Below are positions 34,901 through 45,167 of a DNA stretch of 64,000 nucleotides, piece by piece. Source of the DNA: Pegoplata infirma (taxonomy: Eukaryota; Arthropoda; Insecta; Diptera; Anthomyiidae); contig OY992540.1 in NCBI GenBank assembly GCA_963921195.1, positions 131,440,671-131,504,670 on the forward strand, read 5' to 3'. A program made the translations under genes and the position numbers. The notes below the pieces were generated by a model. That model was given only the letters and a program-made list of their open reading frames with translations, was not told where the DNA came from and did no database searches. How positions within the stretch are numbered: position 1 is the stretch's first letter; each line of letters starts with the position of its first letter.

Positions 34901-37900
34901 AACTTTATTTTTTACAGTCTTTTTTTATACTTTTATTAATCAAATGAAATATTTTTATGTTAAAAGAAGTTCTAATTTCCGCATTTGGACCCAGTGGATC
35001 ACAAAATGTGTTTTTTTGTCTTGCCCACTTTTGTGGGCGTGGATATTAAATATGTATTCGAATAATGTTAAAATTTAATAACTTCCCAGCAAAAAAAGAG
35101 CTTACCATTCACTACAAAATTCACCACAACTTATGAACCAGATGTACTTCTTCTTCAACTGAAACATTGATGAATTTAATATGGGCGTGACACATAAAGT
35201 ATGTTCTTTTTATCGCCACTTTTCAGTGGCGAAAGATTGACACTTAAGTATAACATATATCACTAGTGTTTTTATAACAACTTCTGAAGTAGTGATCCGG
35301 ATGTTAATATTACTTGACCTTTTGGAAGCACTTTTTTCATCGCTTCTTTGGAAGTACATATTTCTTGGCATTTTGGGTGTGATTATGTCATTTTTATTTG
35401 GTGATTTAAAACTTCTAAATTAGAAGTTCTTTTTTCACTTTTTTTGTAAGATTGATTGAAAGAGTATTTTTTATAATATTTACACTAAAAACACTGTTCG
35501 ACAGCAAAAACCTTCCAGTGAAATTTCTAACTGGTCCTTATAGATTTTGGTCTCCTGCTTCCAATCTACCATCCAAATTTTTCTAGCACGTACCGTTTTT
35601 GAGATATTCGCTGTTTACAAGTAAAATAAGCACTTTTAGGGGTCCACTGTTACGTATTCTTACGTTGCTTTCACGAAATAGGACTTGATTTCATATAAAA
35701 TGGACCTCCTGATTCCAAAACTGCAATCCACAATTTTCAAGCATGTTCTGTTTTTGAGATATTCGCGTTTGAAAATTTAAGTGTGATTTATAAAGAATAT
35801 AAATGCGTAACAGTTGAGTTTGAGTTTTTCAAACGCCAATATTTCAAAAACAGTACGCGATAGAAAAATTTGGATGTCAGATTTGGAATAAAGATGCCTT
35901 ATTTTTACTAAATCGAGTTCTATTGTGTTTGAATACGTTACAGAGGAGACCCAAATATTTCAATATTAAAACGCCAATATCTTTAAAACCTTACGTGATA
36001 GAAAAATTAATTTCATTGATAATCTAATGTATATACTTCGAATTAAAAAAGGAGTAATTATAGAGATCACAAAACTATAAAAATTCACGGCGAATTGAAT
36101 TGAATTGATACCTCAATTTTCTAAAAAGTCTAAACAATCTTTAATAATGTGATGCAGCAACATCCGCTTTAGTTCGTAAATGTATTTATTTAATTTAGGA
36201 CCAACTTTTTTTGATATAAGAAATGAAATTTGAAAAATTTATCAATAATCGATTTTCGTCTTTTTGATTTTTTAAGCTCTAAATAAAGAGAAATGAAATG
36301 CCACTACCAAATTTTGTCACCATTTTTGCAAAACCTAAATCTATTTGAAGCTGGACGTAGAAAAAATTGCATACTTCGTGTATCACCCTCATTTTAATTG
36401 TTTCAGTTGAAAAAGAAGTTCATATGGTGTGGTGATTTGATTCCTAAGAACATATGAAAAAGGTACTTTAAAATCATTAAGCAAAGAACTGGTGAAAGAT
36501 GTTTTTATTGTTATTTTTTAGCATTTTTGGAAGTGATTTTAAAAGTACTTCCTACGGAATATGAAGTTCGGCACCTATCGCTACGTTGTATGTAGTGAAA
36601 CCACTAATTCTTTTGGAACCACTTCGTTTATTCATGACTTTTCAACGCTTTTTGGGCGTTTAAGAATGTTCTTTATAAATTATAATTTTCTAAATATTTG
36701 TATACCCTACATCAAAATAAGGGTGTACTACCCAAACCAGGAAAGGTTCGTACCCCACGCTTTAATTTTCATACATAAAGTTTGAGTAGCTGTATTTCGC
36801 CAAAATATTAACCGATTTTAATGCTTATACACTCATTTGAAAGGTAATTTTATTCTCTTCAAGAATCATTAATTGAAGATAATATTTTTAAAAAATTTGC
36901 TTTGTTAAAAATCAATAGCTTCATGTACTCAAAATTAACTACTTTTTATTTTGACCATTTTAAGTTCGTACTGCATATAAAAGATTAGTAATATTTTTGT
37001 GACGTAACCCTTGGATTAAATAACGGCTTCAATTCGATTATTTATCGAACTTATTAAAATTTAACACTCACTAGTGGTGATGGAATCCCATATTTCATGT
37101 ATTTTTACTTTTCATCCACAAATATGTGATTGGGGGTCGTTTCTAAGCGACATTCATAATCGCCAACACCAAATCAATCGGATTTAAGTCCGGACATGAT
37201 GAGGTATAGTTTAGGACACTAATTTTGTTTTTTCTGAACCTTTTTTTGCTGATTTTAAAAATATGGACTCTTGTTGGAAGGTGATTCCCCAAAAGATGTC
37301 ATGTTTTCAACTGATTTCATTAGTGGTTGCCCTACCATATTTAATAGGACGAGCCGATTTGAGTGGCCCAAAATAAACAAAAAAACAAAATCTACGAGAA
37401 ATTCTAAGAAAATTTTCCCAAGATACCATTGGTCCAAATTCGAACACTATACTCCGCCTATCGACATGAAGAATGATCTACTCTTCATAAGCAAAATAAA
37501 GCAGTATTTATGTAAATATCATTTTGGAGTCAAAACGCACCAATTCAACGGAATACCTGGGACCAAAATAGGGTTTTCCTAATGTTTCTGATGTGTCAAA
37601 TCCGATTATGACCTTTGGTACCATAGTCGTCGGTTGAATTAAGGTATTTTAAGTAAAATATGATATTTACACAAATACTGCTTTGTTTTGCTTATGAAGA
37701 GTAGATCAATCTTCATGTCGATAGGCGCAGTATAGCGTTTGAATTTGGACCAATGGTATCTTGGGAAAATTTTCTTAGAATTTCTCGTAGATTTTGTTTT
37801 TTTTGTTTATTTTGGGCCACTCAAATCGGCTCGTCCTATTAAATATGGTAGGGCAACCACTAATGAAATCAGTTGAAAACGTGACATCTTTTGGGGAATC

Positions 37901-40900
37901 ACCTTCCAACAAGAGTCCATATTTTTAAAATCAGCAAAAAAAGGTTCAGAAAAAACAAAATTAGTGTCCTAAACTATACCTCATCATGTCCGGACTTAAA
38001 TCCGATTGATTTGGTGTTGGCGATTATGAATGGCGCTTAAAAACGACCCCCAATCACATATTTGTGGATGAAAAGTAAAAATACATGAAATATGGGATTC
38101 CATCACCACTAGTTAGGGTTGCCATTCGTACTGTTTTAAAAAAAAAAGTACTGTTTTAACTTGCAATGTACTGTTTTTTGAGACCAAATGTACTGTTATT
38201 CCATATTTCAAATCTGGTAACCCTACCACTAGTGAGTGTTAAATTTTAATAAGTTCGATAAATAATCGAATTAAAGCCGTTATTTAATCCAAGGGTTACG
38301 TCACAAAAATATTAATAATCTTTTATATGCAGTACGAACTTAAAATGGTCAAAATAAAAAGTAGTTAATTTTGAGTACATGAAGCTATTGATTTTTAACA
38401 AAGCAAATTTTTTAAAAATATTATCTTCAATTAATGATTCTTGAAGGGAATAAAATTACCTTTCAAATGAGTGTATAAGCATTAAAATTGGTTAATATTT
38501 GGGCGAAATACAGCTACTCAAAGTATATATATGAAAATTAAATAGTGGGGTACGAACCTTTCCTGGTTAGGGTTGTATTCACTTTATCATTTTGTACGTA
38601 ACACATTGATATATTGATCGAAGATCCCATTAAGTATATATAGGGTGTTTTTTTTAGAGGTTCACAACTTTGAGTTGGTAATACTGCTTTATTTGACAAC
38701 CGATTTAACACCTGATGGTTGGGTTTTGTTAAGTATGGTTTGACATTTTATCATGCAAAGAGGTACACAAGAGAAACGTTTGTAAACTGTTAAAATTTGC
38801 TATCAAAAAAATGGTTCTGTTTGTCAAACTTAAACTTTATTCAAAGATCCTGTTAGTTGGCTACCAATATCGTTTGATTTAACCCCATTAGACTATTTTC
38901 TTCGGGAATATGTAAAGTAATTCGTCTATTCCGATAAATTCGACACAATTAATCACCTGAAAATCAACATTGAAAGAGTTATTGGTGAAACTCAAAATAC
39001 GGCCGCAAATTCTGTGAAAATTGTGTGAAAATTGTGTGAAAATGGAGGTTCAAATTACTCCATGTACGAGCCATTCGTGGTGGCGATATGGCCCCAAATC
39101 ATTTTTAAACATTAATGTCATAAAATTATCTATCCAATAAAGTCAGTTTGATTGATGTTAAAAATATTTTTCCTTACTTTATTTGAATTTAAAGTTCGGT
39201 AACACTAAAAAAAACACCCTATATATTATTGATAAAATTAAATTCAAGTCGTTTTAACGATCCGTCTGTCCGTATGTTGAAATGACGATCACGGCCAAAA
39301 TATTACACAATTTGTTGCTTTAAATAGTTTGGTATTGCAATTAAGCGATATTGTATTAGCGGTTCAAAAGTAACCTAAAAATAGAAAGTGCTTTGTCCGC
39401 TAGGGGAAATATGCAATTAGAATTTGATTCCGAGTGATATTGAAAAAAGTAAAACCCCTTTTTTAAACAAAAAAAAGTTTTTTTTCTCACCAAAAAAATT
39501 TTTTTCGCAATTTTTTTTTTTTATAATTAAGGGTATTCATTTCAGAGAATGTAAAAGTGGAAAAATGAAAAATGTAAGATTCCACTCTCATTGATGTGAA
39601 CGGGTTCATGAAAAAATTGTGATAAAAAGTTTCCAAAAATAATTAAATTATTCAACAAATGAACCAATTAACTTATAAATTACACTTTTTACTCATTTTG
39701 ACAATTTTTTCTAGTTGTTTAATTCTTAATTTCTATTATTATAACCAAAATTATTTGTATAAATATTTTCTTCTAAGAAAAATTTCAAACACATGTTCAA
39801 TAAGGGCTGCCGAGGTAGAAAAAACTTAAATAACAGTAGCATATTTTGGTACTTTTTCTTTAATTAGTAATGAATGGCAACGCTTAAATAATTGGAAAAA
39901 TGTAACTTTTTACTCTGATAATTTTACACTTGGATATAGGTTGTTTAAATTGCAACTTTAAAGTGGAAAATTTTTTCATGTGTTTGTTGTAATAAAAAGT
40001 TACATTTTTCCAATTTTTCATTTTTACAACCAAAAAAAAGCTGAAATGAATACCCTTATTGTTTTTATCAAAACTATTTTTTTTACAAAATTTTTCACTA
40101 ACATTTTTGTTTTATACCCTCCACCTAGTGATAGAGGGTAAATAGTAGTTTGTCATTCCGTTTGTAACTCATCGATATTGGTCTGGGACCCCATAAAGTA
40201 TATATGGGACATTCCATGCCAAATCGAACACTTTGAAAATTTTTTTTTAGATTTTCCCAATTTGTTTACAGTTTTTAGTACCCTTCGAAAACTCCCTTAT
40301 GGTAAATTTTCAGATTTTTTGATGACCCGTTCAAAAGATATCGAATTTTTAAAAATTGGTAGTTTGTTCCTTTACTCAAGCTTTTTTTCCTCATAACTTC
40401 TTCAATAATAGTCCAAATTTAATTTTTTTTTTTTTTTTCAAAAAAATTTTTTTTTACGTACTTTTTAAAAAAAAATTCTTAAAAGCGCTCTAGTATGCGA
40501 TTTTTAAGTTTTAAAATTTAAATCTCATTTTTGAAAATGTTTGTATTCTTCGATTTTTTTTAAATTTTTTTGTGTAAAACTACTATAGATTCTACAAATG
40601 TTTTGCCCAGGAGGATCGTGGGATAACAATTATTACTATTTTTTTTTAAATTTTTTTAAAAAAATTTATTGTAATTTTTTGATCTTAAAATCATTTCTAC
40701 TGCTCCAATGGTGCGTCTTAGAGGGGTCATTTATAAGACCGACCCCATTAATTTTTACGACATTTTTTAAAATTTGCTCCAACCGCTCTAACTGCCCTAA
40801 TAGTGCCCTTAGAGCAACAAAATGTATAACCGACCCACAATATTTTCTTAGTCCAAACATTTTCTCTGAACACACCTACCCTCTATCTTTAACTGTTAAG

Positions 40901-42003
40901 GCGGTCCCCATACAATTTTTTTTATTTTTTGTAAATTTGTTTTATTTAATCAGCTGCTACCGGTTTTACAAAAATGTTTTAGGGTAAAAATAAATAGGGG
41001 TCGGTCTCACTAATGACCCCTCTCGGACGCACCCCAATCTGTAGTTGGTGGACACGATGCAGTTAAGAAAAAAAAGAGCTAGATCCTGCAAAAATCTATT
41101 TTGTTCAGAGGCTGGGTAAGTTCGTAAAGGGCAAAATCGGGCCAGTGAGAAAAATTTACCCCTTGAAACACATTTTTTTACAATACACAGATTTTTAATT
41201 TGAGGATAAAACTCTAGTCTCGGACCAACTTTTTTTTTACCAATTTTTCGTCATAAATTGTCCCAAACACAAAAAAAACAACTGAACAATCATATAAATT
41301 ATAGTCATTGTATACCCATTGGGGACACATTTACACATTTAAGCTCCTGGCAAAATTTTTATTTTTTATTTTTAGGGTATATAAAAGATTCGACACTGCC
41401 GAATCTAAATATAATTTTAAAATTTTGATAAAACTAAAAATACGTTTTTTTCAGGTTGTCTACTAACCATAGTCCAAGTTATGTTTGGCGTATTGGCCGG
41501 TGTTATAATTTTAATACACACCGAGTGGAGATCTCGTATAATTCGTTGGTTATTATGGTCAATGTTTTTAACTATTATAACTGCCATTTTAAGTGGATTT
41601 TCTAAAGAAACTGGAATTATACCTCTAAATAAAAATCTCTGGTAAGATTTTGTAATTTTCATCTCTAAATGAAATTTAAAGAAATAATCTTGTATCTATT
41701 ACTTACAGGTCTTTCTCATTTGTTTGCACTACCACCGCATTGGCATTTACTTTATTGAGTGTATTATACTATATTATCGATGTGCGTCATTGGTGGACGG
41801 GTTATCCTTTCGAGGCGTGTGGTATGAATGCTATTGTTATGTATGTGGGACATACGGTTATGCATAAAATGTTACCTTGGCATTGGCGTATTGGTGCTAT
41901 GAATACTCATTTTGTTTTACTTTTGGAAGCTGTTTGGAATACAATGCTATGGATTGGCATTGCTTTATATCTAGATCATATCGAATTTTATTATAGTTTG
42001 TAA
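28837..42003 (+). CDS. HGSNAT: Heparan-alpha-glucosaminide N-acetyltransferase, ten coding exons
   Basis: Lysosomal membrane enzyme that acetylates terminal glucosamine of heparan sulfate using cytosolic acetyl-CoA. Exons 28837-28980, 29054-29190, 29717-29838, 29905-30085, 32145-32349, 32410-32574, 33870-33991, 34464-34633, 41455-41641 and 41709-42003 sum to 1728 nt, 575 codons plus TAA, with all phases consistent. The N-terminal part is cysteine-rich with three N-glycosylation sequons (Asn66, Asn112, Asn118). A membrane helix (about 135-157) follows, then RMRSLDVFRGLAIVLMIFVN, GGGDYWWIEHAPWNG, ADIVFPSFLWIMG, further helices and GMNAIVMYVGH. His216 matches the family's catalytic histidine. 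No obvious signal peptide follows the chosen ATG, so an upstream coding exon remains possible: the frame stays open back to the splice acceptor at 28825. Likely orthologue of Drosophila CG6903. Confidence 0.93.
29054..29190 (+). CDS. HGSNAT: HGSNAT coding exon 2
   Basis: Begins CPYTKVKALHD after a weak acceptor (GTTTAAAG) and ends in phase 2 at donor GTAAGT. It encodes lumenal sequence with sequon Asn66-Ala-Thr. The exon is too short and contains no start, so it is easily missed. Confidence 0.82.
29191..29716 (+). other. HGSNAT intron 2
   Basis: 526 nt. About 29300-29690 is Helentron-like, ending TTCGGCAAGGCCGAA. Confidence 0.5.
29717..29838 (+). CDS. HGSNAT: HGSNAT coding exon 3
   Basis: The acceptor ATTTTAG ends at 29716. 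The exon encodes TALCDFVQSDLKEFGVYNLT..NGTCGW, with two cysteines and two glycosylation sequons. I end it at 29838 before GTAAGT. The downstream 66-nt stretch is open in frame but has a perfect donor, a TTTTTTTAG acceptor and unlikely Lys-rich coding content. Confidence 0.8.
29905..30085 (+). CDS. HGSNAT: HGSNAT coding exon 4 (first membrane helix, SLDVFRG)
   Basis: Starts by completing Ser135, then gives a hydrophobic helix (LLSVFILVGLILTVLK), a basic and Pro-rich cytosolic linker, and the signature RMRSLDVFRG. It ends in phase 2 at GTAAGT. Confidence 0.87.
30086..32144 (+). other. HGSNAT intron 4 with palindromic inserts
   Basis: 2.06 kb. Contains a TIR unit 30555-30730 (TGATACCATTTTCGAATTTA and its complement), decayed 35-bp words (30760-31040), and the palindromes at 31090-31375 and 31185-31747. 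Confidence 0.6.
31185..31747. mobile_element. TIR element CACACAAAAAATTATTGGCT
   Basis: The left end CACACAAAAAATTATTGGCT and the right end AGCCAATAATTTTTTGTGTG are perfect inverted repeats that continue as AATTGAAAT-rich arms. A second inverted pair (GCGGATTCAATCAATTTTTT near 31122; AATCCGCGTTTTTGTTGATT near 31347) straddles its left end, so it is nested with another palindromic element. Confidence 0.7.
32145..32349 (+). CDS. HGSNAT: HGSNAT coding exon 5 (catalytic histidine region)
   Basis: The acceptor TCTAACAG ends at 32144. The exon encodes GLAIVLMIFVNSGGGDYWW, EHAPWNG and ADIVFPSFLWIMG, the most conserved part of the family, with His216. It ends in phase 0 at GTAACA. Confidence 0.93.
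32410..32574 (+). CDS. HGSNAT: HGSNAT coding exon 6
   Basis: After a 60-nt intron, encodes RSIKLFTIGLCLNS and IMGVLQRFGIAYMICG, 55 codons, phase 0 at both ends, donor GTGAGT. The GVLQR motif is conserved in the family. Confidence 0.9.
32950..33523. mobile_element. TIR element, family B, in HGSNAT intron 6
   Basis: Ends CAAGGAAGGTCTTTCACAGG and CCTGTAAAAGACCTTG with a TAA duplication. The inner part CACCCACCGATTGTCC is mirrored as GGACTATCGGTGGGTG. Truncated copies lie at 6536 and 13325. Confidence 0.85.
33870..33991 (+). CDS. HGSNAT: HGSNAT coding exon 7
   Basis: The acceptor TTTTTGTAG ends at 33869. The exon encodes VSWKRELYDM plus a membrane helix and LDVPNCP, ending in phase 2 at GTAAGT. 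Confidence 0.88.
34040..34436. mobile_element. hAT-type MITE in HGSNAT intron 7
   Basis: Ends CAGTGACGGTCCGTGAAGTT and its exact complement, with a perfect 8-bp duplication ATTTAATG (34032-34039, 34437-34444). Removing element and duplication leaves a 67-nt intron like those elsewhere in the gene. Confidence 0.93.
34464..34633 (+). CDS. HGSNAT: HGSNAT coding exon 8
   Basis: Encodes RGYLGPGG, CIGGATGYIDLQILG and YDSKPFDPEGIFG. The CPRGYLGPGG and DPEG(I/L)(F/L)G motifs are typical of the family. It ends in phase 1 at GTAAGA. Confidence 0.92.
34640..34960. mobile_element. Helentron-like fragment in HGSNAT intron 8
   Basis: ATACCCTCCAGCCACAGTG, AGTGATCGATTCTAAGACAT and GATGTCCGTCTGTGGAAGAC are shared with the pieces at 5990-6120 and 16440-16570. 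Confidence 0.55.
34961..36728. other. Repeat-derived DNA of HGSNAT intron 8
   Basis: 35560-36010 repeats a loose motif (TTTTTGAGATATTCGC, GATTCCAAA, TTTTCAAGCATGT) also seen near 5320-5450. No open frame with protein character. Confidence 0.4.
37984..38031 (+). pseudogene. Tc1-like transposase remnant
   Basis: SCPDLNPIDLVLAIMN in one frame, next to other broken frames (DQWYLGKIFLEFLVDFVF upstream). It matches the third-catalytic-residue region of Tc1-type transposases; everything else is decayed. Confidence 0.5.
38114..38225. mobile_element. 112-bp hAT-type MITE
   Basis: Ends TAGGGTTGCCA and TGGTAACCCTA, perfect 8-bp duplication CCACTAGT (38106-38113, 38226-38233). The opposite palindrome arm (near 37070) has the empty site with one CCACTAGT. 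The interior repeats GTACTGTTTT or GTACTGTTATT four times. Confidence 0.93.
38643..39219 (+). mobile_element. Internally deleted mariner-like element
   Basis: TIRs GGGTGTTTTTTTTAGAGGTT and AACACTAAAAAAAACACCC, flanked by TA. Between them the plus strand reads the end of a transposase with stops: FDLTPLDYFLREYVK, then FVYSDKFDTINHLKINIERV. The catalytic Asp region is kept, most of the 5' part is gone. Located in HGSNAT intron 8. Confidence 0.85.
39240..39525. mobile_element. Helentron-like fragment
   Basis: Contains GATCCGTCTGTCCGTATGTTG and the A+T-rich CACCAAAAAAATTTTT block of the family; no ends defined. Confidence 0.4.
39529..40057. mobile_element. TIR element AAGGGTATTCATTTCAG, copy 2
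   Basis: Opposite orientation to 9386-9915, 529 versus 530 bp, with duplication ATT on both sides. Confidence 0.87.
40203..41040. mobile_element. Copy of the GGGCATTCCATG foldback family
   Basis: Starts GGGACATTCCATGCCAAATC and follows the left arm of 49754-52562 closely, then runs into the GGTCGGTC/GACCCCTC inner part. The site GCGCTCTAGTATGCG (40485-40499) is the empty version of the insertion at 51291. Confidence 0.75.
41455..41641 (+). CDS. HGSNAT: HGSNAT coding exon 9
   Basis: After a 6.8-kb intron, the acceptor TTTTTTTCAG ends at 41454. It encodes CLLTIVQVMFGVLAGVIIL and SGFSKETGIIPLNKNLW, ending in phase 2 at GTAAGA. Confidence 0.92.
41709..42003 (+). CDS. HGSNAT: HGSNAT coding exon 10, C terminus
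   Basis: Follows a 67-nt intron. Encodes helices with DVRHWWTGYPFEACGMNAI and MYVGHTVMHKMLPW, ending FYYSL and TAA. Conserved PFxxxGMN and YVGH motifs are present. A variant signal ATTAAA at 42086 may serve polyadenylation. Confidence 0.94.
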
Positions 42004-42085
42004 GGGATATTTTTTAAATGTATTTTTTTAAGAAAAAAAATGTTAAACAGTTTATAAAAACATTTTATAAAAAGTAAATTTTTTA

Positions 42086-42091
42086 ATTAAA
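42086..42091 (+). terminator. Candidate HGSNAT polyadenylation signal ATTAAA
   Basis: 83 nt after the stop codon; no canonical AATAAA occurs before the Helentron repeat at about 42190. Confidence 0.3.
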
Positions 42092-42648
42092 AAATCTATA
42101 ACAGTAAATAAGATTTTTATATGCATTTAGTTGGAAAATATGTTCCTTGTTCACAACGATTCTCAAATATGTGATTATAGAAAACATGTAAGAGTGTTAA
42201 ATTCGGCTTTGCCGAATCTTTTATCAGCGGTTGATACATTCCACATAACCTAAAAATACAAAATGCTTATTTTCGGGTGCTAGTGGTCATATGTGAACTG
42301 AATTAAATACCAAATGATATTTAAACAAGTACAAACATATTTTTTTACATAAAGCTAAACTAAAAGAAGTAAAAAAATTATAGTCGGTCAAACCGACCGT
42401 AGGATACCCTACACCAGTGCGTCCCGAAAAATGGGTCCAGGTTCACACATGGACCGATTGGATCTATCTTTTGTTAAATCGTTAATAAGTGTAAAAAACA
42501 CTCACAAACCAAATTTGGGTGAAATCGGCTTCAATTTGTTGCCAATAAACTGCTTTAACTGAATATCGGGAGAAATTTTTAAATGGGGCGGGGCCTAAGT
42601 CCAAAACTGGTCTAATTATAATCAGATTTGATGATGTTAATAAATTAC

Positions 42649-43527
42649 TAGAGTCCGACCGAAACCAGTTTTCGAGGCCGAACCGAAACCGAACCGAATA
42701 TTCGGCCGAAAATGTAATATTCGGCCGAAACCGAACCGAAACTTAAAAAAAAATTATCGCCTGGCATGAATAAAATTATTAAAAAGTTGTTTAAGATAAA
42801 TATACAGCATAAAATGCTTTTAATCCATAGGAATTGTTGTATTTTTGAAAAAAAATGTGTTTTTTAAAAAACTTACAAAAAAATTTTATATTTCGTTTGT
42901 AGATTAGGAGAAAATAATTTTTGAACTGAAACAGTTTTACATTTATTGCATAAACTTGTAACATTTTCTTCAATTGAACTGAAACAACCCGAGTAAAAAT
43001 TTTCTGGTCTAATCATATATAATTTGATACAATCTTATATGAGTTAATATGCTTCCGTATAAATTTATATAAAATTGTATCTATCACTTTGATACGGTTG
43101 ATCCATGGTTATATGGTTAGATATTGCTCCATATATGATTAGATTCGTATTTTGGTTTTGCTCATCAAATTATATAAAAATTGATATTATAAGATCAATT
43201 TGATCTAATTAGATTTGACCAAATTCAGGATCAAATTGTATCAATTTTTATATTTTTTGATCTAAAGTAATACAATTAGATATTATTTGATACAACCATT
43301 TTACGGATCAAATTAGATCTATTCAGTAAAATTAGCATAATATTTTTACTAGGGAAGTGTAATGAAATACGAAATCAAAAAATTTTGCGACTTTTTTACA
43401 TATTTTTTAAAATACCAAAAAGTTTCGGTTTCGGCTAATATTCGGCCAAAATTTTGCCGAATACCGAATAGAGGCCGAAACCCCATTATTCGGCCGAAAC
43501 CGAAACCGAATATTCGGTCGGACTCTA
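42649..43527. mobile_element. hAT-type element, TIR TAGAGTCCGACCGAA
   Basis: Ends TAGAGTCCGACCGAAACC and TTCGGTCGGACTCTA; perfect 8-bp duplication TAAATTAC (42641-42648, 43528-43535). Arms repeat CCGAACCGAA/TTCGGCCGAAA. A nested TIR unit lies at about 42989-43352 (CCCGAGTAAAAAT and ATTTTTACTAGGG). Confidence 0.9.
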
Positions 43528-43970
43528 TAAATTACGCATTAAACACACACACACAAAATTTTAATAATATATTTCCTATTTTTAAGAGATTTATGTGAAT
43601 ATCGGGAAGGTGGTTTGTATGGGGCTACAAGAAGAACCAGTCCGATTTCTTTTAAATTTAGAATGGTGATTTGTGAATATAAAACACGTCTACTTGCCAA
43701 ATTTCGAAAGGATTTCTATCATAATACAGTTATTAGTCATTTAAGCCAAATTAAAAGGGGACGTTTGTATGGGGTCTAGGTCAAAACATGGACAGATTTT
43801 TTCCAATTTCAATAGGCTTCGTCCTTGGGCCAAAAGAAGCTTAAGTTTCAAGTTTCATATCGTGTTTACACCCTTACATGAACAGACGGACAGACAGACG
43901 GACGGACAGACAGACAGACAAACATTGCTAAATCGACTCAAAAAGTGTTTCTGAGTCGACCGGTATACAT

Positions 43971-45162
43971 TAGGGTGGCTCGTTTTTGAGCTTTTCTTTT
44001 TGATCAAATTCTAATACCCGCCAAAAGTGTCGGTTCCCTATGGGTAACTCACATGCAAAATATCACTCCGATCGGAGTTTATCTTCTGTCTCCACTTTGA
44101 GCCTCAAAATTGGGGTTTTTGCAAAAAAGGACTTTTAAAAAAAAAAAATTTTAAATTTTTTTATTAAAATAATTAAAAAATTATTTTTGTATAATATTTG
44201 ATCGTAAATACTTAAATATGAAATTTAAAGATTTTACGATATCATTAACCCGTTCAAACTTGATACCAAAAAAATGGCATGATTTTGGGGGCGTTCTCAA
44301 AACACCTTTTTTCAAAATTTGAAAATTTTATTAAAAAAAAATTTAAAATATTTTTTTATTCTGAATTCATTAAGAATACCTTGGAGAAGAAAAATGTGAA
44401 ATATGGCGGATATCCGTCGGACCACTTTTCGCGAATTGCGGGGGGAAGTTAGTGGATTTCAAGGAAATGTTGGTTTTATCAATAATTTGGATTAATAAAA
44501 TCTTATAAAATAAATTTTTGGCCAAATTAACAGTTTTTTGGTGTCGTGGCATTCTATTAAATAACTTTCAAGTCTGTCATGAAATCTTACCGATCTATGA
44601 CGTCTTTAATCCACATTGGCTGGGGGTCAAAAATGACCCCCGCAGAAAATTTGAAGTTTAGAGCTTAAATTTTGTGCTATAAACAAGTATAAAACGGCTT
44701 TTGTGTTTTGTAACCCAACTATTATTTCGTATTAATATATTATCTTTAAAAAAATCGTTAACCCTTCTTGGTAGGGGGTCAAAAATGACCCATTCAATAA
44801 AAACTTTTTTCTTTTTTAATAAAATTTTCAAATTTTGAAAAAAGGTGTTTTGAGAACGTCCCCAAAATCATGCCATTTTTTTGGTATCAAGTTTGAACGG
44901 GTTAATGATATCGTAAAATCTTTAAATTTCATATTTAATTATTTACGATCAAATATTTTTTTAATTATTTTTAATAAAAAAATTTTTTTTTTTTTTTTAA
45001 GTCCTTTTTTGCAAAAACCCCAACTTTGAGGCTCAAAGTGGAGACAGAAGATAAACTCCTTTCGGAGTGATATTTTGCATGTGAGTTACCCTTAGGGGAC
45101 CGACACTTTTGGCGGGTATTAGAATTTGATCAGAGAGAAAAGCACAAAAACGAGCCACCCTA
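43971..45162. mobile_element. Foldback hAT-type element, TIR TAGGGTGGCTCG
   Basis: Arms of about 350 bp (43971-44345 and 44810-45162) are nearly complementary: TAGGGTGGCTCGTTTTTG, AATACCCGCCAAAAGTGTCG, GTTTATCTTCTGTCTCCACT. Flanks GTATACAT and GTATACCC match in 6 of 8. The middle (44350-44800) repeats GGGGGTCA.AAATGACCC. No transposase. Confidence 0.85.
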
Positions 45163-45167
45163 GTATA

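Larger units (their letters stand above)
36729..38562. repeat. Giant palindrome from two head-to-head Tc1-like copies
   Basis: Arms of about 0.8-0.9 kb: 36729-37525 is nearly the complement of 37655-38562. Both arms carry a Tc1-transposase-like piece: the plus strand at 37984-38031 reads SCPDLNPIDLVLAIMN, recalling the SPDLNPIE motif, and the left arm has it on the minus strand. Both copies are full of stops. The right arm alone holds the 112-bp insertion at 38114. Confidence 0.85.

Noticed and set aside
37255..37582. 60- and 103-codon frames in the palindrome
   Set aside because: They are opposite-strand readings of the decayed Tc1-like remnant; stops and frame changes break the transposase.
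43882..43925. GACGGACAGACAG microsatellite as a separate feature
   Set aside because: It is an internal part of the Helentron/INE-1-like repeat, as in other flies, rather than an independent expansion.
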